Part shown: positions 1 to 7,612 of the stretch, one piece after another
Layout of the letters: each line of letters begins with the position of its first letter
How positions within the stretch are numbered: the stretch's first letter is position 1
Source of the DNA: Balneolales bacterium
GTDB taxonomy: Bacteria > Bacteroidota > Rhodothermia > Balneolales > Natronogracilivirgulaceae
NCBI GenBank assembly: GCA_007131535.1
Contig: SLQI01000163.1
Span: 1 to 10,548, forward strand
DNA: 10,548 nt
Reading direction: 5' to 3'
Translations under genes and position numbers: made by a program
The notes under the pieces: model-generated
The model's database searches: none
Told to the model about the DNA's origin: nothing
The model's input: the letters and a program-made list of their open reading frames with translations, nothing else

Positions 1-1
1 C

Positions 2-1819
2 GGGACAGGCACGATAAAAGCGGTTTGGTTTAAGGGACAAAATTATTTCCACCGTACTCTTCAAAAAGGGAAGCGAGTAAGTTTGTTCGGGCAAGTCCGG
101 CGCTTTGGGCGCAACCTGTCCATTGCCCATCCGGAACTGGAATTTTTAGATGATGAGCCGCCTTCAACCGGATTGTTCCCGGTGTACCCTGGTAATTCGG
201 TGCTTGAAAAAGCCAACATCTCTTCCAAACTGATACGGAAGTGGATTGCACAGATTCTTGAAAAACAAACCGTACCGGAGTTCCTTCCTGAATCCATTCT
301 GAATCAATTTCAGCTTCCCGGCCGGCACGAAGCTTTTAGGATGATCCATCAGCCGCAAACTCACCGTGAACACCGGATTGCACTCGAACGATTTAAGTTC
401 GAGGAATTACTCCTTTTTGAACTCGGTGTGCTTCATTTAAAACATCAGCAGCAGGAATCCCGCCCGGGTCCCGTGTTTGAAGTAAATGGCAATCTGGTCC
501 GGTCGTTTTTTATAGAACATCTACCCTTTGATCTCACTGAAGGGCAAAAAAAGGCCTTATCTCACATAAAAAAAGATGTGACCTCCGGATATCAAATGAA
601 CCGACTCATTCAGGGTGATGTAGGTTCCGGTAAAACCATCGTGGCATTCGGATCTATACTAATGGCTCTCGACAGCGGATATCAGGCTGCATTTATGGCC
701 CCCACTGAAATTTTGGCGGAACAGCATTTTAAAACCATTAATGAACTTGCCCGGCCACTCGGGCTGGATGTCCGCTTATTAATCGGCAGCCAAAATGCAG
801 CAGTTCGCAGAGAAATTCAAAGCGGGGTGTCCGGCGGGCAGACGCAAATTGTGGTTGGAACTCATGCTATCATTCAAGAACAAATACGGTTTGCCAATCT
901 CGGAATGGCTATCGTGGATGAGCAGCATCGATTCGGGGTAGCACAACGGGCTTTACTTCGTGATAAAGGTCACAACCCACACCTATTGGTAATGTCGGCA
1001 ACACCGATTCCCCGATCCCTTGCCATGACGATTTACAGTGAGCTGGATGTAAGTGTGATGCATGATATGCCTGGTGGCCGCAAGCCGGTAAGAACGGCTA
1101 CACGAACCGAGAAAAAGAAAGAAGAGGTTTATAATTTCATTTATAACCTGGTACGTGAAGGAGGTCAGGCTTATATCGTCTATCCGCTCGTGGAGGAGTC
1201 TGAAGTGCTTGAGTTGAAAGACGCCACCGAAGGCTACGAAAAAGTCCGAAAACGATTTCCGGAATTCAACGTGGGGCTGTTGCACGGGCGCATGAAAAGC
1301 GAGGAAAAAGAAGAGGTGATGCGCCGGTTTGCAAATAATGAAATTCAGATTCTGGTTAGTACCACAGTCATTGAAGTAGGTGTAGATGTTCCCAATGCCT
1401 CCGTCATGGTGATTGAACATGCTGAACGATTCGGCCTTTCTCAACTGCACCAGCTCAGGGGTCGGATCGGACGCGGTACCCGCCAAAGCTATTGTATTCT
1501 TATGGTCGGAAATCAACCCGGAAAAGAGGGACGGCAGCGACTGCGAACGATGACCGAAACCAACGACGGGTTTAAAATAGCGGAAATGGACCTTAAACTG
1601 CGCGGGCCCGGGGATCTGATGGGAACCCGACAGTCAGGCTTACCTGAGTTTCGGCATGCTGATATTGTTGAGGATCAGGAGTTGTTGCAAAAAGCAAAAG
1701 AGACAGCAGCAGACCTGCTACAAAAAGATCCTGAACTCAAAAGTCCGGAGCACCGGGAGCTGAAGAAGCATTATGAACCCTATCTGAAGCAAAGAAAAGA
1801 GTTTATGTCGGTTAGCTGA
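2..1819 (+). CDS. recG: ATP-dependent DNA helicase RecG (5' end missing)
   Basis: RecG is a monomeric superfamily 2 helicase that remodels stalled replication forks and branch-migrates Holliday junctions. The reading frame is open from base 2 to a TGA at 1817-1819, giving 605 residues. RecG is usually about 690-700 residues, so roughly 90 N-terminal residues lie outside. Numbering from the codon at base 2, residues 1 to about 70 are the end of the OB-fold wedge domain (VWFKGQNYF near the start). Then come Walker A GDVGSGKT (205-212), the DEQH box (306-309), motif III SATP (332-335), motif VI QLRGRIGRG (484-492) and the RecG-specific TRG region GDLMGTRQSG (537-546). All catalytic motifs are intact. 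A TTG at 83 could be read as a start, but the upstream codons already encode RecG wedge sequence, so it is an internal leucine. The next gene begins 91 bases downstream on the same strand; co-transcription is possible but not shown. Confidence 0.97.
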   Translation, partial: GTGTIKAVWFKGQNYFHRTLQKGKRVSLFGQVRRFGRNLSIAHPELEFLDDEPPSTGLFPVYPGNSVLEKANISSKLIRKWIAQILEKQTVPEFLPESILNQFQLPGRHEAFRMIHQPQTHREHRIALERFKFEELLLFELGVLHLKHQQQESRPGPVFEVNGNLVRSFFIEHLPFDLTEGQKKALSHIKKDVTSGYQMNRLIQGDVGSGKTIVAFGSILMALDSGYQAAFMAPTEILAEQHFKTINELARPLGLDVRLLIGSQNAAVRREIQSGVSGGQTQIVVGTHAIIQEQIRFANLGMAIVDEQHRFGVAQRALLRDKGHNPHLLVMSATPIPRSLAMTIYSELDVSVMHDMPGGRKPVRTATRTEKKKEEVYNFIYNLVREGGQAYIVYPLVEESEVLELKDATEGYEKVRKRFPEFNVGLLHGRMKSEEKEEVMRRFANNEIQILVSTTVIEVGVDVPNASVMVIEHAERFGLSQLHQLRGRIGRGTRQSYCILMVGNQPGKEGRQRLRTMTETNDGFKIAEMDLKLRGPGDLMGTRQSGLPEFRHADIVEDQELLQKAKETAADLLQKDPELKSPEHRELKKHYEPYLKQRKEFMSVS

Positions 1820-1910
1820 ATTTGATCATCTCATATATAATGATAACTTCGGCTGTGTAGACTTAACATTTCAAAAGTCAGCAATCTCTTTTCAATTAAA
1901 TGCAATTCCT

Positions 1911-3200
1911 ATGGTCTTTAGAAATCTGTGGATAGTTACAATTGTCCTGGTCCTTACCAGCAATATTCTATTCGCGCAACACACCTACATTCATGCCGGT
2001 GACCTTATTATTGGTGAACAGGAAGCCGTTTTGGATGATGTAACAATAGTGGTTGAGGATGATATCATCCTTGAAATCCGCAACGGATTTGTTGAACCCG
2101 AGACTGATGACGATAAACTGATTGATCTCCGGGATCACACCGTAATGCCCGGGTTCATTGATATGCACGTCCACTTAGAGGGAGAAACCGGACCTGAACG
2201 GTATATAGAAACGTTTACCCTCGATCCCGAGGATATTGCGTTCCGATCTACAAAATATGCCCGGCGGACACTGGAAGCCGGCTTCACGACCGTCAGAGAC
2301 CTTGGCGGCTCCGGTGTAAATATCTCCCTTCGAGATGCAGTTGAAGCCGGCTATGTTGATGGGCCTCGTATTCTGACGGCGGGTTACGGGTTAGCCGTTA
2401 CCGGCGGACACGGGGACCCCACAAACGCACATAATCGGGAACTACGTGGTGAGCCCGGCCCTCACCAGGGAGTCGTTGACGGAGTAGATGAGGTTCGTAA
2501 AGGAGTGCGTCATCAAATTAAGCTCGGTGCCGATTGGATAAAAATAACCGCTACCGGCGGAGTCCTCAGCGTTGCCCGTGAAGGGGAGCGTCCTCAGTTT
2601 TCAGAGGAAGAGATTGAAATGGTTGTGGAAACGGCAGCAGACTGGGGAATACAAGTCGCTGCCCATGCTCATGGTGATGAGGGGATGCAGCGGGCTGTTC
2701 GCGCGGGCGTCAAAACAATAGACCATGGTACCTTAATGAGCGAGGAAACCATGGAACTCATGAAAGAGAAAGGCACTTTTTATGTACCGACCATCACTGC
2801 CGGAAAACAAGTAGCTGAAAAAGCGGAAGTAGATGGATATTATCCTGAAGTAGTAAGACCCAAAGCCCGGGAGCTGGGTCCGCAGATTCAGGACACTTTC
2901 GGCGATGCCTGGCGAGCGGATGTTCCTATCGCCTTCGGAACGGATGCCGGCGTTTTCCCTCACGGTGACAATGCACGCGAGTTTGTTTACATGGTAGAAA
3001 CCGGGTACCCGGAAATACAGGCCATTCAGTCGGCAACCTCTGTAAATGCTGAGATCCTTGGCCTTGAAAACTTAGGTAAGCTTCAGGAAGGCTATATTGC
3101 CGATATAATTGCGGTTCAGGGGGATCCTCTTGAAGATATCTCCTTATTGAAGGAAATGGATTTTGTAATGAAGGAGGGCCGGATATATCTGAGTCCGTGA
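1911..3200 (+). CDS. Exported amidohydrolase, COG1228 prolidase-like
   Basis: This is a 429-residue metal-dependent hydrolase of the amidohydrolase superfamily. Residues 1-22 form a signal peptide with a hydrophobic core and probable cleavage after LFA, so the enzyme should act in the periplasm or outside the cell. Metal ligands are all visible: HVH (H86, H88) in the GFIDMHVH motif, the lysine expected to be carbamylated in WIKITATGG (K211), a histidine of AHAHG (H252/H254), DHGT (H272) and the aspartate of GTDAG (D345). A GGHGD motif (H167) is typical of this subgroup. The C-terminal segment (LQEGYIADIIAVQGDPLEDI) completes the small beta-sandwich domain. Characterised relatives cleave Xaa-Pro or Xaa-Arg/Lys dipeptides; other COG1228 members are imidazolonepropionase-like, so the substrate is not fixed. 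No convincing Shine-Dalgarno precedes the ATG, but the signal peptide supports this start. A TATAAT at 1836-1841 lacks a recognisable -35 partner. Confidence 0.9.
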   Translation: MVFRNLWIVTIVLVLTSNILFAQHTYIHAGDLIIGEQEAVLDDVTIVVEDDIILEIRNGFVEPETDDDKLIDLRDHTVMPGFIDMHVHLEGETGPERYIETFTLDPEDIAFRSTKYARRTLEAGFTTVRDLGGSGVNISLRDAVEAGYVDGPRILTAGYGLAVTGGHGDPTNAHNRELRGEPGPHQGVVDGVDEVRKGVRHQIKLGADWIKITATGGVLSVAREGERPQFSEEEIEMVVETAADWGIQVAAHAHGDEGMQRAVRAGVKTIDHGTLMSEETMELMKEKGTFYVPTITAGKQVAEKAEVDGYYPEVVRPKARELGPQIQDTFGDAWRADVPIAFGTDAGVFPHGDNAREFVYMVETGYPEIQAIQSATSVNAEILGLENLGKLQEGYIADIIAVQGDPLEDISLLKEMDFVMKEGRIYLSP

Positions 3201-3266
3201 GAGCCAAACACCGATTCCGGCTAAGCATTACAGCTGCCGGGCATCTTGCAAACATAATCAATAGGG

Positions 3267-3300
3267 ATATCCCCGGAGTCCTGCAGGAATCCGGGGATAT
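3267..3300 (+). terminator. Near-perfect 34-base palindrome, likely terminator
   Basis: The arms ATATCCCCGGA (3267-3277) and TCCGGGGATAT (3290-3300) are perfect complements. The 12 bases between them contain a further palindrome, TCCTGCAGGA (3279-3288), so the whole element folds with a single G/A mismatch. It starts 66 bases after the amidohydrolase stop and is followed by a T-rich stretch including TTTTATTT (3311-3318). This suits an intrinsic terminator for the upstream plus-strand gene. The symmetrical stem could also act on the opposite strand. Confidence 0.6.
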
Positions 3301-3327
3301 GATCTGTAATTTTATTTAATTGAACTC

Positions 3328-3361
3328 AGCCGGGTTTTTCATACTCTTCCAAAACCCGGCT
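3328..3361 (-). terminator. Inverted repeat downstream of ppdK, likely terminator
   Basis: AGCCGGGTTTT (3328-3338) and AAAACCCGGCT (3351-3361) are perfect 11-base complements around a 12-base loop. The element starts 14 bases past the ppdK stop on the minus strand. The minus-strand tail is A/T-rich but not a true U tract, so termination is inferred from position and stem strength. With the palindrome at 3267-3300 it insulates two convergent genes. Confidence 0.5.
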
Positions 3362-3375
3362 GCCGGATAAATACT

Positions 3376-6174
3376 TTACACGACTAAAGTAACTTCCTTT
3401 TTCGGTATCTCTGTTCCGAATTCAATAGCTGCCTGTGCAGCCGCAAGTCTGGCAATTGGCACTCGGAAAGGTGAGCAGCTGACATAATCCAGCCCGATAC
3501 GATGACAGAATTTTATGGAGTCCGGGTCTCCGCCGTGTTCCCCGCAAATCCCCACTTTCAGATCGGGCTTGGTTTTGCGTCCCAGCTCAGTTCCGGTTTG
3601 AACCATTCTGCCAATTCCATCCTGATCCAACGTCTGGAACGGGTCTCGCTCATAAATTCCAAGCCGCAGATACTCCGGCAGAAAGCTTCCGGCATCATCC
3701 CGGCTGAATCCGCAGCCCATCTGCGTAAGATCGTTGGTGCCAAAACTGAAGAATTCGGCTTCTTCGGCAATCTGATCGGCCGTAATAGCAGCCCGCGGTA
3801 CTTCAATCATGGTGCCGATTTTGTACGGAATTTCCTCCTCCGTAACGTTATGCTCTGCCATGATTCTTTGAATTACCGCTTCGGCCCGCTCCCGTGCCAG
3901 TTTAAGCTCTTCGGTTTTGCCCACCAGCGGGATCATTATCTCCGGCTCAACTTTAATACCCTCTTCTTTCACGATACTGACGGCTGCTTCAATTATCGCC
4001 CGTACCTGCATATCGGAAACCTCGGGGTATGTTAAACCAAGCCGGCACCCGCGATGACCCAGCATCGGGTTGATTTCTTCAAGCGCTCTCACCGTGCTCC
4101 GAACATCATCCACCGGCACCTTGAAGTCATCCGCCATTTGGATCTTTCCGGCGTCATCATGTGGAAGAAATTCATTCAGCGGCGGATCCAGCAGCCGAAT
4201 GGTGCAAGGCCGGCCTTCCAGAGATCGGAAGATTCCTTTGAAGTCTTCCCGCTGAAGCGGTAACAACTCGTCCAGGGCCTTTTCGTACTGACTGAGCGTC
4301 TGCCGGTTTTCCTCTTTTATTTTTTTGATTTTGGTCTCATCACCTTCGGCATCGCGAATTTTGTCTTTGATCGCCTTCACCCGTTCAGCTACCAAAATCA
4401 TCCTGCGGAAACTTACAATGCGCCCGCCCTCAAAGAACATGTGTTCGGTGCGGGTCAGCCCGATACCTTCGGCGCCGAACTTGATTGCACTTTCGGTATC
4501 CTTCGGAGTATCACTGTTGGTTCTTATGCCGAGGGTTCGGTGTTTATCGGACAGATCCATCAAACGGGCGAAATAGCCGGTCATCTTCGGCTCAACGGTG
4601 GGTATTTTGCCTTCATATACCGCACCCGTACTGCCATTAATGCTGATCCAGTCCCACTCGTTGAATACTTTTCCGTTCACCCTAAAAAGTCGCTTCCCGT
4701 AGTCGATCTGAATGCGGCCGGCACCGGCTACACAGCATTTGCCCCATCCACGGGCAACGACGGCTGCATGTGAAGTCATCCCGCCGCGGCTGGTCAGAAT
4801 TCCTTCAGCGGCATGCATCCCGCCGATATCTTCCGGGCTGGTTTCAATGCGGCAGAGAATAACCTGCTCTCCCCGGTCTTTCGCTTTTTCGGCTGCATCG
4901 GCACTAAACACGACTTTCCCGGTTGCCGCACCCGGACTTGCAGGCAGTCCTTTTGCCAACAACTCCGTTTCTTTTTCCGCTTTTTCATCAAACCGGGGAT
5001 GCAAAAGTTGATCCAAATCCGAAGCCGGAACCCGAAGTATGGCTTCTTCCTCCGTCAGCAAACCTTCATCGAGCATATCCATGGCGATTTTTACGGCAGC
5101 CGTACCGGTGCGTTCGCCGATGCGGGTTTGCAACATGTGAAGTTTTCCCTTTTCAATGGTGAACTCTATATCCTGCATGTTTTTATAGTGCCGCTCAAGT
5201 TTGTGTCGGATTTCATCCAACTCCGAATAAATATCCGGCATAATTTCCTTCAGTTTTTCGATGGGTTGCGGTGTTCGGATGCCCGCTACCACATCCTCGC
5301 CCTGGGCATTCATCAAAAACTCACCATAAAAAATATTTTCGCCGGTAGCCGGATCGCGGGTAAAGGCAACCCCGGTACCTGAATCTTCTCCCAGGTTTCC
5401 GTAAACCATGGCCTGTACGTTAACTGCCGTTCCCAAAAGCCCCCGGACTTCGTGAATCTCCCGGTAGCGAACGGCACGCGGTGTGTTCCAGGATCGAAAT
5501 ACCGCCGTTATCCCGCGCATCAGGTGCTCTTCGGGATCCTGAGGAAACTCCTCTCCTGTATAGGTTTTATAAGTCTGCTTGCAGGCATCGACCACTTCCT
5601 GCATATGATCTGCGGTAAGATCGGTATCGAGTTCAACATTATACTTTTCCTTGATCTCATCCATTACTTTGTGCAGGGGATCAAATGTATTTCCATACTC
5701 ATCCTTATCCGATATACCCATTACCACATCCCCGAACATCTGGATAAACCTGCGATAGGAATCCAACGCAAACCTTCGATCACCTGTTTGTTCGATCAGG
5801 ATTTCAAATGTTTCATCATTCAAACCGAGATTCAGTACGGTATCCATCATACCCGGCATAGAAAGTGCGGCGCCGGACCTGACCGATAGCAATAAGGGGT
5901 TCGGACCCTTTCCATAAGTTTTACCGGTTGCATGCTCAAGCCGCTCGAGGTAGGCTTCGACCTCTGGTTTGAGTTTCTTCATCAGCTCCGTCTCACCTAT
6001 ATCATAAAACTGCTTACAGGCTTCGGTTGTAATAATAAACCCCGGCGGTACCGGTATTCCAATTTTGGCCATCTCCGCCAGGTTCGACCCTTTTCCACCG
6101 AGTAGTGATTTCAGTTCCGTTCCACCTTCGGTTTGCTCTCCGCCAAAAAAATAGATCAGCTTATCGTCACTCAT
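3376..6174 (-). CDS. ppdK: Pyruvate, phosphate dikinase
   Basis: This cytoplasmic enzyme interconverts pyruvate + ATP + Pi and phosphoenolpyruvate + AMP + PPi, serving glycolysis or gluconeogenesis. The product is complete at 932 residues. The N-terminal ATP-grasp domain contains GGKGSNLAEMAKIG (26-39) and SVRSGAALSMPGMMDT (97-112). The swivelling phosphohistidine domain contains GGMTSHAAVVARG (464-476), with catalytic H469 and T467, the residue type phosphorylated by PPDK regulatory proteins. The C-terminal PEP/pyruvate TIM barrel contains GTMIEVPRAA (787-796), FGTNDLTQMGCGFSRDD (811-827) and GICGEHGGDP (875-884), with catalytic C877. No key residue is missing. It is longer than the roughly 875 residues usual for the family, partly because of a charged insertion around residues 597-638. 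The ATG at 6174 follows a GGAG at proper spacing and directly precedes the conserved N-terminal sequence. The gene is monocistronic in this window, convergent with the amidohydrolase and divergent from the TraB-family gene. Confidence 0.98.
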   Translation of the reverse strand: MSDDKLIYFFGGEQTEGGTELKSLLGGKGSNLAEMAKIGIPVPPGFIITTEACKQFYDIGETELMKKLKPEVEAYLERLEHATGKTYGKGPNPLLLSVRSGAALSMPGMMDTVLNLGLNDETFEILIEQTGDRRFALDSYRRFIQMFGDVVMGISDKDEYGNTFDPLHKVMDEIKEKYNVELDTDLTADHMQEVVDACKQTYKTYTGEEFPQDPEEHLMRGITAVFRSWNTPRAVRYREIHEVRGLLGTAVNVQAMVYGNLGEDSGTGVAFTRDPATGENIFYGEFLMNAQGEDVVAGIRTPQPIEKLKEIMPDIYSELDEIRHKLERHYKNMQDIEFTIEKGKLHMLQTRIGERTGTAAVKIAMDMLDEGLLTEEEAILRVPASDLDQLLHPRFDEKAEKETELLAKGLPASPGAATGKVVFSADAAEKAKDRGEQVILCRIETSPEDIGGMHAAEGILTSRGGMTSHAAVVARGWGKCCVAGAGRIQIDYGKRLFRVNGKVFNEWDWISINGSTGAVYEGKIPTVEPKMTGYFARLMDLSDKHRTLGIRTNSDTPKDTESAIKFGAEGIGLTRTEHMFFEGGRIVSFRRMILVAERVKAIKDKIRDAEGDETKIKKIKEENRQTLSQYEKALDELLPLQREDFKGIFRSLEGRPCTIRLLDPPLNEFLPHDDAGKIQMADDFKVPVDDVRSTVRALEEINPMLGHRGCRLGLTYPEVSDMQVRAIIEAAVSIVKEEGIKVEPEIMIPLVGKTEELKLARERAEAVIQRIMAEHNVTEEEIPYKIGTMIEVPRAAITADQIAEEAEFFSFGTNDLTQMGCGFSRDDAGSFLPEYLRLGIYERDPFQTLDQDGIGRMVQTGTELGRKTKPDLKVGICGEHGGDPDSIKFCHRIGLDYVSCSPFRVPIARLAAAQAAIEFGTEIPKKEVTLVV

Positions 6175-6180
6175 AATGCT

Positions 6181-6184
6181 CTCC
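6181..6184 (-). promoter_or_regulatory. Ribosome binding site of ppdK
   Basis: The minus strand reads GGAG here, six bases before the ppdK ATG at 6174. It confirms the start, in contrast to the plus-strand amidohydrolase and TraB-family genes, which lack a clear Shine-Dalgarno. Confidence 0.7.
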
Positions 6185-6192
6185 GTTAACTC

Positions 6193-6208
6193 CCCGGTTT
6201 ACACCGGG
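6193..6208 (-). promoter_or_regulatory. Hairpin in the ppdK 5' leader
   Basis: On the minus strand CCCGGT, loop GTAA, ACCGGG forms a perfect 6-bp stem with a GNRA-type tetraloop. It ends eight bases before the GGAG of ppdK, so it should lie in the mRNA leader. It could stabilise the mRNA 5' end or influence ribosome access. No known riboswitch architecture is recognisable around it. Confidence 0.4.
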
Positions 6209-6649
6209 TTTTAGTTATTATGTAATACCATTCTGATAAGTCCGATGCGGTTTTTACACATCGCCTTTCTCTCTCCTCTCCTAACCGTATCACCAAATGG
6301 ATTCACAATGTAAATATTACAGAAATAATCTCCTGGGTTTCTATAACGGCGTACGTATCATAATCCATCGCATGTATCCGGTTAAGTCTAACAAACACCG
6401 AATGTCACCGACTTAAAAAAACGATTCAACCGCCAGGGTTCATAAAAACTTAATAAATGAACGGCCAAATACAATTTCGGCAACAAGTATAATCATAACG
6501 CTATAATGATTTCAGAAGTGCCGGGCCGGTAATAAATAAGCCATTTTCGTAACTACTAACTTTTTCATTGTGGTTTATTAACAGAGTTTGTTACTTCTAA
6601 CTTGAGCATTCGCAAACCCAATAAATATTTACAGCGTGGATTTGATCTT
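6209..6649. other. Intergenic region between divergent ppdK and TraB-family gene
   Basis: About 440 bases of A/T-rich sequence with no credible gene, tRNA or repeat array. It must hold the promoters of both divergent genes. Two TATAAT hexamers lie at 6488-6493 and 6502-6507 on the plus strand, 14 bases apart, but neither has a convincing -35 element. I found no clear Bacteroidota-type TAnnTTTG box on either strand. An in-frame TTG at 6602 could extend the TraB-family reading frame by 16 codons, but the ATG at 6650 gives a better signal peptide. Confidence 0.6.
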
Positions 6650-7552
6650 ATGGGACGCATAATTACAGTTTTCTGTTTTATACTGCTTTTTGCCTGTTAC
6701 GCTTATCCGCAGGAAACCCAACCGTCGTTGCTCATTGAGTCTGAGCCGCCGGAAAACTCTTTATTATGGAAAATAACCGGTCACAACCTGGAGACTCCTT
6801 CCTACGTATTCGGCACCATCCACTTAATCTGCCGGGAGGAGTTGGTAGTTGATGATCGTATCACAAGCGCTTTATCGTCAACAGATCAGCTTGTTCTTGA
6901 GCTTGACCTGACGGATCAATCGGAGATGATGCAGGTCCAGCAACTATCAATGAATGAAGATGGGCTGAATATTGCTTCCGAACTTGATGAAGAGGTTGTC
7001 GGGAAACTTGATGAGCTCATCCGGCCCCATACCGGCATCGGCATGTCTCAGGCCGGAATGATGAAGCCGTTTGTCATCCAAAGTATGGTGATGTCCGCCC
7101 GGCTGTCCGAGTTGTGTGAAGAAGAATTAACTTCATATGAGAACTACTTTTTGGAAAAGGCCGCGGAATACGATCTGCCGGTGGAAGGCCTGGAAACCGC
7201 TGAGTTTCAGGTTGGTTTGCTTGATCGCATCCCGCTTGAAGAGCAGCTGGATCAGCTTGAAACAATGGTGATGGATGACCGCTTTGTTGCCGATCAGTTT
7301 GATCAGCTTTTCAGTTATTATCAGGATGAGAAAATCCATGAGATGTATGCGCTGTTTCAGGAGGATGAGATGTGGATGCAGTACAAGGATGATCTGCTCG
7401 ATACCCGAAACCGTTCCTGGATTCCGGAAATGGAAAAGCTGATACAACAGCAGCCGGTCTTCTTTGCGGTCGGGGCCGGACATCTGGCCGGTGAGCAGGG
7501 GGTACTTCGTTTGCTTGAAGAAGCCGGTTACGAGATTAAAGCTGTTGGGTAA
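6650..7552 (+). CDS. TraB/GumN family protein, exported
   Basis: This is a 300-residue protein of the TraB/PrgY/GumN family (Pfam TraB), which is related to the TIKI metalloproteases. Its bacterial function is mostly unestablished. From the ATG at 6650, residues 1 to about 20 form a hydrophobic export signal (ITVFCFILLFACYAYP). Family hallmarks are YVFGTIHLIC (52-61, with H58 of the GxxH motif), LVLELD (81-86, E84), VEGLET (178-183), RNRSW (253-257) and the C-terminal VGAGHLAGEQG (274-284, H278). Paired GxxH/GxGH histidines and acidic residues are the proposed metal-binding set. Length and motif order are normal for the family. A cysteine at residue 15 follows LFA, so a lipoprotein is conceivable, but phenylalanine at -2 fits a lipobox poorly. 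No good Shine-Dalgarno is visible. It stands alone between the divergent ppdK and the convergent receptor gene. Confidence 0.9.
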   Translation: MGRIITVFCFILLFACYAYPQETQPSLLIESEPPENSLLWKITGHNLETPSYVFGTIHLICREELVVDDRITSALSSTDQLVLELDLTDQSEMMQVQQLSMNEDGLNIASELDEEVVGKLDELIRPHTGIGMSQAGMMKPFVIQSMVMSARLSELCEEELTSYENYFLEKAAEYDLPVEGLETAEFQVGLLDRIPLEEQLDQLETMVMDDRFVADQFDQLFSYYQDEKIHEMYALFQEDEMWMQYKDDLLDTRNRSWIPEMEKLIQQQPVFFAVGAGHLAGEQGVLRLLEEAGYEIKAVG

Positions 7553-7562
7553 TGATCAAACT

Positions 7563-7590
7563 CAGGCCCGGCGATGGGCAGCCGGACCTG
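7563..7590 (+). terminator. Terminator hairpin after the TraB-family gene
   Basis: CAGGCCCGGC (7563-7572) pairs with GCCGGACCTG (7581-7590) with one C/A mismatch, around an 8-base loop. A T-rich tail follows (TTTAGATTTAGTTTTC from 7592). It begins 10 bases after the TraB-family stop and lies 23 bases beyond the stop of the convergent receptor gene, so it may serve both. Confidence 0.65.
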
Positions 7591-7612
7591 GTTTAGATTT
7601 AGTTTTCTTCAG

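Noticed and set aside
983..1516. 177-codon open frame on the minus strand within recG
   Set aside because: It is antisense to the conserved helicase motifs and has no independent support.
83..1819. TTG at 83 as the recG start
   Set aside because: The frame stays open upstream to base 2 and encodes sequence typical of the RecG wedge domain, so the gene enters from outside the window.
3502..4035. 177-codon open frame on the plus strand within ppdK
   Set aside because: It lies wholly antisense to conserved PpdK catalytic sequence and shows no domain signature or ribosome site.
6650..6697. Lipoprotein signal (LFAC) at the start of the TraB-family protein
   Set aside because: The cysteine is preceded by LFA, and Phe at -2 is atypical of a lipobox. 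An ordinary signal peptide is equally or more likely, so lipidation is not claimed.
6602..7552. TTG at 6602 as the start of the TraB-family gene
   Set aside because: It adds a basic, non-hydrophobic leader before the signal peptide and has no ribosome binding site. The ATG at 6650 gives a normal export signal.
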